A stretch of 64,000 nucleotides of DNA from G965215145 sp965215145. GTDB lineage: Bacteria; Bacteroidota; Rhodothermia; Rhodothermales; JANQRZ01. Within the stretch, counting starts at the first letter, position 1; the number at the start of each line of letters is the position of its first letter. A program made the translations under genes and the position numbers. This document shows positions 23,557 through 31,692 of the stretch, one piece after another. The stretch is from contig OZ244038.1 in assembly GCA_965215145.1 (NCBI GenBank), positions 2,666,001 through 2,730,000 of the forward strand, read 5' to 3'. The notes below the pieces were generated by a model. It had not been told where the DNA came from. It saw only the letters and a program-made list of their open reading frames with translations, and made no database searches.

Positions 23557-25803
23557 TCAGCCGGCCGGGGCTGCCTCCGCGATCACCGCTTCGGGCGTGG
23601 CGGCGCCATCACCCACGCTCGGCGGGAGCGCAGCCGGGAGGGTGACGGTGAACGTCGTCCCCTCGCCCACGGTGCTCTCGACGGCGATGGTGCCGCCGAG
23701 GAGGTCCACGAGCCGCTTCGTGATGGTGAGGCCGAGCCCGTTCCCCTCGTGCTCGCGGGCGAGCCCCGTCGAGGCCTGCTGGAACTCGCCGTAGAGCCGG
23801 GGCAGGAACGCCTCGTTGATCCCGATCCCGGTGTCCGAGACCCGGAGGCGGACGGCGCCGGGGACGGGCTCGACGCGGACCGTGACCCCGCCCTCCTCGG
23901 TGAACTTCAGCGCGTTCCCGACGAGGTTGTTCAGGATGCGGTGCAGGGCGGGGCGGTCGAGGGCAACGGGGGTAACCTCCCCCTCGACCGTCAGCGTGAG
24001 GCCGGCGCGCCCGGCCACGGGCGCCAGCAGCGCCACCGCCTCGCGCGCCTCGGCCAGCACGTCGAGCGGCTCCGGGCGGAGCTCGACGGCACCGCCTTCG
24101 AGCTGGGCGAGGTCGAGCACCGAGTTCAGCGTGTCCATGAGGCGCCGGGCGCTCCGGTGGATCACGGCGGCCGGCTCCTGGAGGTCCGGCGGCGCCTCCT
24201 CGGCCAGGACCTCGGCGAACCCGAGGATGCCGGTGAGCGGCGTGCGGAGCTCGTGGCTCATGTTGCTCAGGAAGGCGTCCTTGAGCCGGAGCATCTCCTC
24301 GGCCCGCTCGCGCGCGGCGCGCTCCTCGGCGTAGCGGAGGCTGGCCGTCACGTCGCGGGAGTTGACGACGATGCCGCGGACGGCGGGGTCGTCGAGGCGG
24401 TTCGTCCCGACGGCCTCGAGGTGGACCCACGCGCCGTCGGCGTGGCGCCACCGGAACGCGCTGGGGACGCCCTCGCCCGGCGAGGCAGCCACTGCCGCGA
24501 ACCCCTCCGCGACGGCCGCCACGTCGTCGGGGTGGACGAACTCGAAGGCGTTTCGGCCGACGAGGTCCTCCGGGGCGTACCCGAGCACGCGCTTCGCCGA
24601 CGGGGACTCGTAGGTGATCCGGCCCTCGGCGTCGAGGACGGTGACGACGTCGGAGGAGTGGTGGATGAGGTTGCGGAAGCGGGCCTCGCTCGCGCGGAGG
24701 GCCTGCTCGGCCTCGCGCTGCTCGGTCACGTCCGTCTCGATCGCCATGAACCCGACGGGGCGGCCGGCCTCGTCGGCGAGGGGCTCGGCCTCGATGCGGA
24801 TCCAGTACGGGCGGCCGTCCTTCGCGTAGTTCAGGACCTCGACGGAGAACCGCTCGCGGCGGCGGACCCGCTCGCGCATCAGGGCCACGGTCTCGGGGTC
24901 CGTGCCCGGCCCCTGGAGAAGCGAGCCCGGTTTCCGACCGATCAGCTCGTCGAGGGTGTAGCCGGCGATCCGGGTGAACCCCTCGTTGACCCATTCGACG
25001 TGCCCCGCCGTGTCGGTGATGACGACGCCGTTGATGGTGCGGCTGGCGACGAGGGCGAGCCGCCGGGCGCGCTGCTCGCTCTGGCGGAGGGCGGCCTCCG
25101 TCCGCTTCAGCGCCGTCACGTCGCGGTTGTGGCTCAGGATGGCCCTCCGGCCCTCGTACTCGACGAGCGAGGCGCTCACGCGGATGTCGATCTCGGTCCC
25201 GTCGCCCCGGCGCTGCCGCGTCTCGAACGTGGTGCGCCCCGCCTCCAAGAGCTCATCGACGTGCCCCTCCCCCTGCATCACATCTACGCTGAACGCCTTG
25301 AGGCTTCGGCCGACGAGGGCCTCGCGGGCCACCCCGTAGAGCTCGGCCGCGCGCTCGTTGGCCCGGATGATCTCCTCCGTCTCGGGGTCGAGCAGGAGGA
25401 TCGCGTCGTTGGCCGACTCGAACAGGACCCGGTACGTCTCGCCAGCCCGGCGGACGGCAGCGCTGAGGTCGCGGAGCCGCCCGAGCCCGTACCCCGTCGC
25501 CCCGAAGACGATCACCGCCGGCAGCGCGCGCACGACGTGGGCGAGCGCGTCGAGCTCCGGCAGCGCAACGGAGTACAGGACGAAGTTGAGCCCCCCCAGG
25601 AGGGCCGAGGCCCAGAGCCCTCCCCGCCGCCCCCCATACCACGCCGCCAGCAGGACTGGGAACGCGCCGAAGGCGCCGACCGCCGGCCCCAACACGGCGA
25701 AGGCCCACGGGAACGACGCCGCGTAGGCCCCCACCGCCGCGGCGACGAGGAGGCGGTGCCGGGGATGCATCCGCACTGGGCCGGACGGCGACGAGGGGAG
25801 CAT
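23557..25803 (-). CDS. Membrane PAS sensor histidine kinase
   Basis: 748 residues. The first 110 contain about four membrane helices (for example AAYAASFPW-type and FPVLLAAWYGGRRG regions) as a sensor or anchor module. Three PAS domains follow: FESANDAILLLDPETEEII near 125, NGVVITDTAGHVEWVNEGFTRIAGY near 255, and SSDVVTVLDAEGRITYESPSA near 380. The kinase core has the H box FLSNMSHELRTPLTGILG, N box NNLVGNALKFTEEGG, G1 VSDTGIGI and G2 EGNGLGLTITKRL. The second PAS has a GRKPGSLLQ motif where LOV photoreceptors have GRNCRFLQ, so it lacks the flavin-binding cysteine. No response regulator is adjacent. Confidence 0.92.
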   Translation of the reverse strand: MLPSSPSGPVRMHPRHRLLVAAAVGAYAASFPWAFAVLGPAVGAFGAFPVLLAAWYGGRRGGLWASALLGGLNFVLYSVALPELDALAHVVRALPAVIVFGATGYGLGRLRDLSAAVRRAGETYRVLFESANDAILLLDPETEEIIRANERAAELYGVAREALVGRSLKAFSVDVMQGEGHVDELLEAGRTTFETRQRRGDGTEIDIRVSASLVEYEGRRAILSHNRDVTALKRTEAALRQSEQRARRLALVASRTINGVVITDTAGHVEWVNEGFTRIAGYTLDELIGRKPGSLLQGPGTDPETVALMRERVRRRERFSVEVLNYAKDGRPYWIRIEAEPLADEAGRPVGFMAIETDVTEQREAEQALRASEARFRNLIHHSSDVVTVLDAEGRITYESPSAKRVLGYAPEDLVGRNAFEFVHPDDVAAVAEGFAAVAASPGEGVPSAFRWRHADGAWVHLEAVGTNRLDDPAVRGIVVNSRDVTASLRYAEERAARERAEEMLRLKDAFLSNMSHELRTPLTGILGFAEVLAEEAPPDLQEPAAVIHRSARRLMDTLNSVLDLAQLEGGAVELRPEPLDVLAEAREAVALLAPVAGRAGLTLTVEGEVTPVALDRPALHRILNNLVGNALKFTEEGGVTVRVEPVPGAVRLRVSDTGIGINEAFLPRLYGEFQQASTGLAREHEGNGLGLTITKRLVDLLGGTIAVESTVGEGTTFTVTLPAALPPSVGDGAATPEAVIAEAAPAG

Positions 25804-25863
25804 GCGAGGGGACGGCGGGGGCTAACGCTGCGCATCCCCGTTGTCGGCTCCTCCACACGGAGA

Positions 25864-26709
25864 CTAAACCCGCCCGGCCCCGTCAGTCGAGGACGACGAG
25901 GCGGCGGCTGGCGCGCTCGCCCGAGGCCGTCGCGGCGCGGACGACGTAGACCCCGGCCGGGAGGCCCCGCACGCCGAGCCGGTGCACCATCTCGCCGGCC
26001 GGCTGCACGCCGAGGTCGAGGGCGAGCACGCGGCGGCCGAGGAGGCCGGGCCCGCGCCGGGCTCGCCGGCCACGGGCGGGCTCCCGTAGGTCTCTCCATC
26101 CACGACGGCGTGGAGGAGGGCGTAGCTGGTGTTGGTGACCGACGAGCTCCCGCCGAGGTTGAAGCTGTTGCTCAGGCCCACCAGCCCCACGTCCTCCGCG
26201 AGGTCGGCGAACAGCGAACTGAAACCGTACTCGAGGGAGTACCCTCGAACCAGGAGCGAATACGCCACCGGGCCGAGGTCAACCGCCCTCGTCGCCTCCG
26301 AGCCCTCGTCGAGGTCGAGAAGGGTCTCGAAGATGCCGAAGCCGAGGTCGTCACTCCGGTACGCGGAGGAGCACGGGTCGCCCACGGGCTCGACGCGGAT
26401 CATCGAGGTCCCCTCGTCCACCCACACGGCGTAGTCGGCCGTGCAGGTCGGCTCGTCGCTGGGCTGGACGCGGACCTCGGCACGAATAAGCGGGCGCTCG
26501 GCGCCCTCCGCCTCGACGGTGCCCACGACGGTGCGACGGACGAACCGCTCGACCTCGGAGAAGCACGGGGGGCCGTCGGTGTCGCAGACCTGCTCGTAGA
26601 AACGGTACGTCCAGGTGTCCCCCTCACCGAGGGGGTAGAAGCGGTCTCCCTCCTGGGCCGCGGCGAGGGGTGCGATCAGGAGGAACGACAGGACCAAGAG
26701 GGCGCGCAT
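25864..26709 (-). CDS. Secreted protein of unknown function with a frameshifted C terminus
   Basis: 281 residues as read. A signal peptide (MRALLVLSFLLIAPLAAAQ) precedes a beta-rich domain beginning FYPLGEGDTWTYRFYEQV, a pattern common in secreted Bacteroidota proteins. Four cysteines lie in CDTDGPPCF and similar positions. After YGSPPVAGEPG the frame changes to low-complexity Ala/Ser/Pro/Arg text, while the neighbouring frame encodes a type IX sorting tail. The product is therefore probably unsorted unless the shift is a sequencing error. It has a good promoter. Confidence 0.65.
   Translation of the reverse strand: MRALLVLSFLLIAPLAAAQEGDRFYPLGEGDTWTYRFYEQVCDTDGPPCFSEVERFVRRTVVGTVEAEGAERPLIRAEVRVQPSDEPTCTADYAVWVDEGTSMIRVEPVGDPCSSAYRSDDLGFGIFETLLDLDEGSEATRAVDLGPVAYSLLVRGYSLEYGFSSLFADLAEDVGLVGLSNSFNLGGSSSVTNTSYALLHAVVDGETYGSPPVAGEPGAGPASSAAACSPSTSACSRPARWCTGSACGASRPGSTSSAPRRPRASAPAAASSSSTDGAGRV
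25883..26047 (-). pseudogene. Out-of-frame remnant of a type IX sorting domain
   Basis: In the frame shifted by one base from the preceding gene the translation reads GLLGRRVLALDLG, then GLPAGVYVVRAATA and finally SRRLVVLD before a stop. These are the last two thirds of a type A C-terminal sorting domain. The first part (the NP-x-F/T-rich strand) is absent, so a deletion that also shifted the frame is likely. Confidence 0.65.
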
Positions 26710-26734
26710 GACGAGGAGGGGGTTAATAATTACG

Positions 26735-26765
26735 TCAATGTAGGTAACGCTCCCTCGCCATGCAA
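26735..26765 (-). promoter_or_regulatory. Promoter TTG-N20-TACATTGA
   Basis: On the minus strand TTG (26765-26763), exactly 20 bases, then TACATTGA (26742-26735), 26 bases ahead of the ATG of the secreted-protein gene. Same spacing as the porU and PEGA-gene promoters. The surrounding 30 bases are clearly AT-richer than the genome. Confidence 0.6.
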
Positions 26766-26781
26766 GTCTGCCCCCTTTTCC

Positions 26782-27540
26782 TTACCCGCCGGTCGGCGGC
26801 TTCACGGACGCCTCGGGGTCGGCGGAGCCCTCCATCTGGGTGCTCTCGGGCAGCAGGACGGGGAGCACGTCGGAGGTCGTGGCGAGGACGCGGTCGGCGC
26901 CGGCGCGGCGGAGCTCGTCCTCCGTCCCGAACCCGCACAGCACCCCGATGCTCTGCGCCCCGGCCGCCACAGCCGTCCGCACGTCCACCGTCGTGTCCCC
27001 GATCATCACGCACGCCTCCGGAGCGACCCCCATCGCCTCGGCGGCGTGGAGGAGCGGGTCGGGGAAGGGCTTCATCCGGTCCGTCGTCTGCGCCGTCACG
27101 ACGGCGGCGAAGTGGCGCCGGACGCCGTAGTGCTCCAGGAACGCCTCGACGCGCTCGGCCCCGCCCGTCGAGATGGTCGACATCGGGAAGCGGGCGGCGA
27201 GCTTCTCGACGGCCTCCTCCACCCCCGCGATCATCGTGTGCGGCACGCGGTCGGCGGCCTCGGCGTTGCGGCCTTCGCCCTGGAGCCGGTTGAGGTAGGA
27301 GCGCGCCTGCGCCAGCTCGTCGTCGATGCCGAGGCGGTCGGCGAGGCCGTAGGCGGCGTTCACGGGCGTCTCGGCATCCATCACGATCCGGCGGGCCATC
27401 CGCGCGCCCTCGCGGCCGGAGAGGAACGGGAGCCGCGCCAGGAACCCCGCGAGTTGTTGGACGAGGTGGTCGTCGGTGTCGGCGAGCGTGCCGTCGACGT
27501 CGAAGCAGACGGCCTCGATGCGGGCGAGGTCGAGGGGCAT
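26782..27540 (-). CDS. HAD-superfamily phosphatase (phosphoglycolate-phosphatase-like)
   Basis: 252 residues. HAD motif I is CFDVDGTLADTDDHL, motif II STISTGG, motif III lysine in RMKPFPDPLLHAAEAM, and motif IV VMIGDTTVDVRTAVAAGAQSIGVLCGFG. The cap between motifs I and II is helical and of the Gph/PGM type. It is 38 bases behind the gamma-glutamyltransferase gene on the same strand, so the two are probably co-transcribed, with no evident metabolic link. A substrate cannot be assigned. Confidence 0.88.
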   Translation of the reverse strand: MPLDLARIEAVCFDVDGTLADTDDHLVQQLAGFLARLPFLSGREGARMARRIVMDAETPVNAAYGLADRLGIDDELAQARSYLNRLQGEGRNAEAADRVPHTMIAGVEEAVEKLAARFPMSTISTGGAERVEAFLEHYGVRRHFAAVVTAQTTDRMKPFPDPLLHAAEAMGVAPEACVMIGDTTVDVRTAVAAGAQSIGVLCGFGTEDELRRAGADRVLATTSDVLPVLLPESTQMEGSADPEASVKPPTGG

Positions 27541-27578
27541 GGCGTTCGGGGAGGAGCGTTCGGGGTTCGGCGGGCGCG

Positions 27579-29339
27579 TCAGTAGCCAAGGGGCGTCACG
27601 TCGCGGCGGGGGTCCACGGCACCGACGAGCCGGCGGCGGCCGTCCTCGTGGAAGACGCGGATGGCGCTGACGGCGCCGCTCGTGCCGCCCCGCCAGCGGA
27701 CGTCCCAGCCCATCGCCTCCAGCGCGCCGGCCGTGGCCTCCGAGAAGCCGCGTTCGAGGAACAGCCGGTCGGGGTCCCACTGGTGGTGGAAGCGCGGGGC
27801 CGCGATGGCCTCCGGCAGCGTCAGCCCGAAGTCGATGATGCCCGTGATGACTTGGTAGACGGTCGTGATGATGGTGGTCCCGCCGGGCGTGCCGACGACG
27901 AGGAACAGCCGGCCCTCGGGGTCCTCGACGACGGTGGGCGTCATCGACGAGACCATCCGCTTGCCGGGCTCGACGGCGTTGCGCGTGCCGGTGACGCTGC
28001 CCCAGAGGTTCGGCGCGCCGGGCTTGGCGGTGAAGTCGTCCATCTCGTCGTTGAGGAAGAACCCGGCCCCATCCACGACGAGCTTCGAGCCGTAGAGGTC
28101 GTTGACGGTGGTCGTCAGGCTGACGGCGTTGCCGGCGGCGTCTACCACCGAGAGGTGGGTCGTCTCCGAGGACTCCGGCGCCCCCGGCGGCACGCCCGCG
28201 CCGACGGCTTCGCTGGAGGAGGCGCGGCGGGGGTTGAAGTCGGCCATCCGGCTGCGCATGTAGCCCTTCGAGAGGAGCCCCCGCTGCGGGACCTCCACGA
28301 AGCCGGGGTCGCCGAGCCACACGGCGCGGTCGGCGTAGGCCCGCCGCATCGCCTCGGCCATCCGGTGCACGGCGCGGACGGACTGGAACCGGTAGGCCCC
28401 GAGGTCCACCGGCTCGACGGCGTTGAGGAGCTGCCCGAGGGCGATCCCCCCGGACGACGGCGGCGGCATCGAGATGACGCGGTAGCCCCGGTAGGTGCCG
28501 GTGACGGGCTCGCGCTCGACGGGGGCGTAGGCGGCGAGGTCGTCGTGGGTGATGAGCCCGCCGGACGCCTCCATCTGGGCCACGATGAGGTCGGCCGTCT
28601 CGCCGGCGTAGAAGCCGTCGTGGCCGGCGTCGCGGATGCGGCGGAGCACGCCGCCGAGGTCGGTCTGCACGAGGGTCTCGTCGGGGACGAAGTAGCTCGT
28701 GTCCCCCTTGATGAAGTAGCGGGCCGTGGAGGGGAAGCGGGCGAAGGCGTCGCGCTGGCGGTTGAGGCGGCGGGCCTGCTTCTCGGTGAGGGGGAAACCG
28801 TCTTCGGCGAGGGCGATGGCGGCGTCGAGCACGGCCGGGCGGTCGAGCGTCCCGAATTTTTCTAGCGCGTGGAGCAGCCCCGCTGGCGTCCCCGGCACAC
28901 CCACCGCCAGCGGCCCGACGCGGCTCCGCTCGGGGTCCGGCTCGCCGTCTTCACCCAGGAACATGTCGCGCGTGGCCGCCCCCGGCGCGACCTCCCGGAA
29001 GTCGAGCGTCGTGGCCTCCCCGTCGGCGGTGCGGATCACCATGAAGCCGCCGCCGCCGACGTTGCCGGCGTAGGGCAGCACGACGGCCAGCGCGAACGCC
29101 GTCGCCACGGCGGCGTCCACCGCGTTCCCCCCCGCGCGCAGCACGTCCACGCCGACGCGCGTGGCCTCGGGGTGCCCCGAGACGACCATCCCCTCGGTGC
29201 CGACGGCGGCCTCGTGCCGCACCGTGTCGTCCACGGCGACGCGGGCGGGGGGTTCGGATACCGGGCGCTCCTGCGCCGGCACCGGCGCCGCCCGGCAGCC
29301 GGCGAGGAGGAGGGGGACGAGAACGAGGAGGCGGAGCAT
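27579..29339 (-). CDS. ggt: Gamma-glutamyltransferase (glutathione hydrolase), lipoprotein
   Basis: 586 residues. The enzyme hydrolyses or transfers gamma-glutamyl groups, for example from glutathione, outside the cytoplasm. It is made as one chain that cuts itself before a catalytic Thr, here the second Thr of SSETTHLSVVDAAGNAVSLTTT. Other family blocks are EGMVVSGHPEATRVG, LPYAGNVGGGGFMV, PPPSSGGIALGQLL and MTPTVVEDPEGRLFLVVGTPGGTTI. The N terminus ends in the lipobox LLLAGC, so it is likely a lipid-anchored envelope protein. Length matches the family. Confidence 0.95.
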   Translation of the reverse strand: MLRLLVLVPLLLAGCRAAPVPAQERPVSEPPARVAVDDTVRHEAAVGTEGMVVSGHPEATRVGVDVLRAGGNAVDAAVATAFALAVVLPYAGNVGGGGFMVIRTADGEATTLDFREVAPGAATRDMFLGEDGEPDPERSRVGPLAVGVPGTPAGLLHALEKFGTLDRPAVLDAAIALAEDGFPLTEKQARRLNRQRDAFARFPSTARYFIKGDTSYFVPDETLVQTDLGGVLRRIRDAGHDGFYAGETADLIVAQMEASGGLITHDDLAAYAPVEREPVTGTYRGYRVISMPPPSSGGIALGQLLNAVEPVDLGAYRFQSVRAVHRMAEAMRRAYADRAVWLGDPGFVEVPQRGLLSKGYMRSRMADFNPRRASSSEAVGAGVPPGAPESSETTHLSVVDAAGNAVSLTTTVNDLYGSKLVVDGAGFFLNDEMDDFTAKPGAPNLWGSVTGTRNAVEPGKRMVSSMTPTVVEDPEGRLFLVVGTPGGTTIITTVYQVITGIIDFGLTLPEAIAAPRFHHQWDPDRLFLERGFSEATAGALEAMGWDVRWRGGTSGAVSAIRVFHEDGRRRLVGAVDPRRDVTPLGY

Positions 29340-29378
29340 GGGCGGGGGTGGCGGGGTGGGACACCCCCTGCCCGGCTT

Positions 29379-29433
29379 GCGGTCGCTACGCTCCCGGCTG
29401 CGCCGTGCTGTCCCCCTTCAGAAGGGGAACAGC
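29379..29433. repeat. Interspersed repeat, second family, copy 1
   Basis: A 46-base core shares 40 positions with an inverted copy at 57.1 kb. It ends in a hairpin with 13-bp arms (GCTGTCCCCCTTC against GAAGGGGAACAGC, one mismatch) around a single A. It lies in the 452-base gap between the gamma-glutamyltransferase start and pepT. Confidence 0.65.
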
Positions 29434-29549
29434 TTCTCGTGCCCTGAGCGGAGGCGAAGCCGGAGCGATGGCGCGAGGAGCGGGGGGTCCCGGGAAGCTA
29501 CCGAAACGCCCCGTCTTCTATCTTCCCGCGCCCCCTCCCCCACCCGCCC

Positions 29550-29738
29550 GTAATCGCTCTCGACTGGCTCATCGTCGGCGCCTACCTCGCGCTCGTCGTC
29601 GGCGTCGCGGCGGTCTACGCGCGGCGGACCTCGCGCGACACGGGCAGCTTCTTCGGCGCGGGCCGGGGCCTGCCGTGGTGGCTGGCCGGGACGAGCATGG
29701 TCGCTACCACGTTCGCCGCCGACACGCCGCTGGCTGTG
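29550..29738 (+). pseudogene. Truncated N terminus of a sodium:solute symporter
   Basis: About 63 codons in one frame translate to an opening typical of SLC5-type symporters: DWLIVGAYLALVVGVAAVYA, then GSFFGAGRGLPWWLAGTSM and VATTFAADTPLAV. In intact genes this continues for another 450 or more residues; here homology stops at TPLAV and the text becomes Pro/Ala-rich. No ATG opens the frame. The fragment ends about 55 bases before pepT. It looks like the remains of a gene after a large internal or 3' deletion. Confidence 0.75.
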
Positions 29739-29791
29739 GAGCCGGCGGGGGCTGGTGCGGTAGCTTCCCGGACGCCGCCCCGCACCGCCCC

Positions 29792-31084
29792 ATGCCCGCC
29801 GTCCCCGCCGAGCGCTTCACCCTCCCCCCCGTCGCGGCGCGGTTCGTCCGCTACGTCCGGATCGACACACAGGCCGACCCCGACTCGCCGACCCGGCCCT
29901 CGACGGCGAAGCAGAAGGAGCTCTCGCAGCTGCTCGCGGAGGAGCTGGCGGCGATGGGCGTCGCGGCGGCGATGGGCGAGACGGGCGCGGTCTACGCGAC
30001 GCTGCCGTCCACGCTGCCGCCGGAGGAGGCCGCCCGCACGCCCCGGCTCGGGCTCGTCGCCCACGTCGATACGGCGCCGGACGAGCCCGGCGGGGGCGTC
30101 ACGCCGTTCGTCCACCCGGCCTACGACGGGAGCGTCGTCCCCCTCCCCGGCGACCCCGCCGTCACGCTCGACCCCGCACGGCAGCCGGCGCTCCTCGATC
30201 ACCTCGGCCACGACCTCATCACCTCCGACGGCACCACGCTGCTCGGCTCCGACGACAAGGCCGGCGTCGCCGCGATCATGCAGCTCGCCGAAGACCTCGC
30301 TGGGGACCCGGCGCCGCGCCCCGAGCTGCGGCTGCTGTTCACCGTGGACGAGGAGGTCGGCCGCGGCACCGACGGGCTCGACCTCGACCGCTTCGGCGCG
30401 GAGGTGGCGTACACGGTGGACGGCGGCGGCGTGGGGGGCATCTACGCCGAGACGTTCCGCGCCGCCGAGGCCGTCGTCGCCGTCGAGGGCGTGACGGTGC
30501 ATCCGGGCTACGCGAAGGGGGTGATGGCGAACGCCGTCCGCGTCCTCGCCGAGATCGTGGCGGCGCTCCCCCCGGACGAGGCGCCGGAGACGACGGACGG
30601 CCGCCAGGGCTACTTCTATCCCCACACGATCACTGAGGGCGCGACCAGCCGTGCCGCGGTGAAGATCCTCCTGCGCGACTTCGAGGCGGAGGGGATGAAG
30701 CGGCGGAAGGCGCTCGTCCGCCGGCTCGCCTACGAGGCCGCCGAGCGCCACCCCCGCGCACAGATCATCGTGGGGATCGAGGACTCGTACCGGAACATGC
30801 GGGAGTACATCGACGCCACGGACCCCCGCGCGGTGACGTTCGCCGTCGAGGCCGCGCGGGAGGCGGGGATCGAGCCGGAGCTGCGGATCGTCCGCGGCGG
30901 CACCGACGGGGCACGGCTCTCGGAGATGGGCATCCCCACGCCCAACCTCTTCACCGGCGGGCACGACTTCCACAGCCGGTTCGAGTGGAACACGGTGCAG
31001 AACCTGGAGGCCGTGCTCCGCTACCTCAAGGCGCTCGTCGGCTATTGGGGCCGGCACGGGGCCGCGCCGGAACACGCCGGCTGA
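29792..31084 (+). CDS. pepT: Peptidase T (tripeptide aminopeptidase)
   Basis: 430 residues, M20 family, releasing the N-terminal residue from tripeptides in the cytoplasm. Family motifs are RYVRIDTQAD, LVAHVDTAPD with the metal His and Asp, DGTTLLGSDDKAGVAAIM, the catalytic glutamates in LLFTVDEEVGRGTDGLD, VHPGYAKGVMANA, RGGTDGARLSEMGIPTPNLFTGGHDFHSRFEW. Its length and all metal ligands fit a working enzyme. The start at MPAVPAERF follows the symporter fragment, so its promoter probably lies in that relic; a TAGCTTCC at 29761 is a weak candidate. Confidence 0.95.
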   Translation: MPAVPAERFTLPPVAARFVRYVRIDTQADPDSPTRPSTAKQKELSQLLAEELAAMGVAAAMGETGAVYATLPSTLPPEEAARTPRLGLVAHVDTAPDEPGGGVTPFVHPAYDGSVVPLPGDPAVTLDPARQPALLDHLGHDLITSDGTTLLGSDDKAGVAAIMQLAEDLAGDPAPRPELRLLFTVDEEVGRGTDGLDLDRFGAEVAYTVDGGGVGGIYAETFRAAEAVVAVEGVTVHPGYAKGVMANAVRVLAEIVAALPPDEAPETTDGRQGYFYPHTITEGATSRAAVKILLRDFEAEGMKRRKALVRRLAYEAAERHPRAQIIVGIEDSYRNMREYIDATDPRAVTFAVEAAREAGIEPELRIVRGGTDGARLSEMGIPTPNLFTGGHDFHSRFEWNTVQNLEAVLRYLKALVGYWGRHGAAPEHAG

Positions 31085-31123
31085 CGGCGGGGGTTGCACC
31101 GCACCGCCCGCCTCCCCCTCCCC

Positions 31124-31294
31124 ATGCAGCCTCCGACCTCCGAGCGACAGCGTCGCTCCCGCCTCTTCCTCGCAGCGTTCCTCGTCCTCGTCGTCGCCCT
31201 CTCCGTGCTCGCGGGCGTCCTCATCACCGGCGGCCTGGAGGACGAGGAGCGGCAGGAGTTTTTCGAGGAGCTGCGCGAGGAGGCCGGGCAGTAG
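31124..31294 (+). CDS. Small single-pass membrane protein
   Basis: 56 residues: a basic N terminus (RQRRSR), one membrane helix (LFLAAFLVLVVALSVLAGVL) and an acidic tail (EDEERQEFFEELREE). The charge pattern predicts an N-in orientation. It lies 39 bases after pepT in the same direction. A leader rich in C and T precedes the ATG, as with other genes here. It is not a recognised family; the clean charge layout and helix make it likely real. Confidence 0.55.
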   Translation: MQPPTSERQRRSRLFLAAFLVLVVALSVLAGVLITGGLEDEERQEFFEELREEAGQ

Positions 31295-31387
31295 CGGGTT
31301 TGGCCGGAGGGGGCGACACGGGGGTGGCACCGCGGCGGGCTACGTTGCCGCTCCCCTCTCACCAACCGCTCTTCGCAGCGCGATCTC

Positions 31388-31606
31388 ATGGATCAGAACC
31401 CCAAGGAGAACCCCACCGGCAACGCCGTCAAGGACCCCGAGAACTGGACGACCGGCGACGAGGCCATGACGGGCGCCCAGCGCTCCTACCTCCAGACCCT
31501 CGCCGAGGAGGCGGGCGAGGAGGCCCCCGGCGACCTCACGAAGGCCGAGGCGTCGGAGAAGATCGAGGAGCTCCAGCAGAAGACCGGCCGCGGCACCGAC
31601 GCCTGA
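31388..31606 (+). CDS. DUF3072 protein
   Basis: 72 residues. The block MTGAQRSYLQTLAEEAGEE followed by LTKAEASEKIEELQQ is the DUF3072 signature: a short helical domain of unknown function found in many high-GC bacteria, often linked with stress-protein sets. The N-terminal NPKENPTGNAVKDPENW is also typical. It has no signal peptide and is strongly acidic. It is the last gene before the accessory region and is followed by a strong intrinsic terminator. Confidence 0.85.
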   Translation: MDQNPKENPTGNAVKDPENWTTGDEAMTGAQRSYLQTLAEEAGEEAPGDLTKAEASEKIEELQQKTGRGTDA

Positions 31607-31629
31607 CCCCGCCCAAGTCTCGCACGACG

Positions 31630-31669
31630 AGAGCCGACGGAGCCCTGCGCCCCGTCGGCTCTTTCTCTC
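31630..31669 (+). terminator. Intrinsic terminator after the DUF3072 gene
   Basis: Perfect 11-bp arms AGAGCCGACGG and CCGTCGGCTCT are separated by 11 bases and followed by TTCTCTCC. It starts 23 bases after the stop codon. This is the best terminator in the window and marks the edge between core genes and the accessory block. Confidence 0.85.
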
Positions 31670-31692
31670 CTGGTCCGTAGCTTAGCCGCAGC

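Noticed and set aside
24700..25080. LOV photoreceptor domain in the histidine kinase
   Set aside because: The second PAS has GRKPGSLLQ where LOV domains need GRNCRFLQ; the flavin-binding cysteine is missing, so it was treated as an ordinary PAS.
23749..27585. A 1278-codon forward frame across three leftward genes
   Set aside because: Low-complexity Glu/Val/Arg text with no domain; it runs opposite the histidine kinase, a secreted protein and a HAD phosphatase that have clear motifs.
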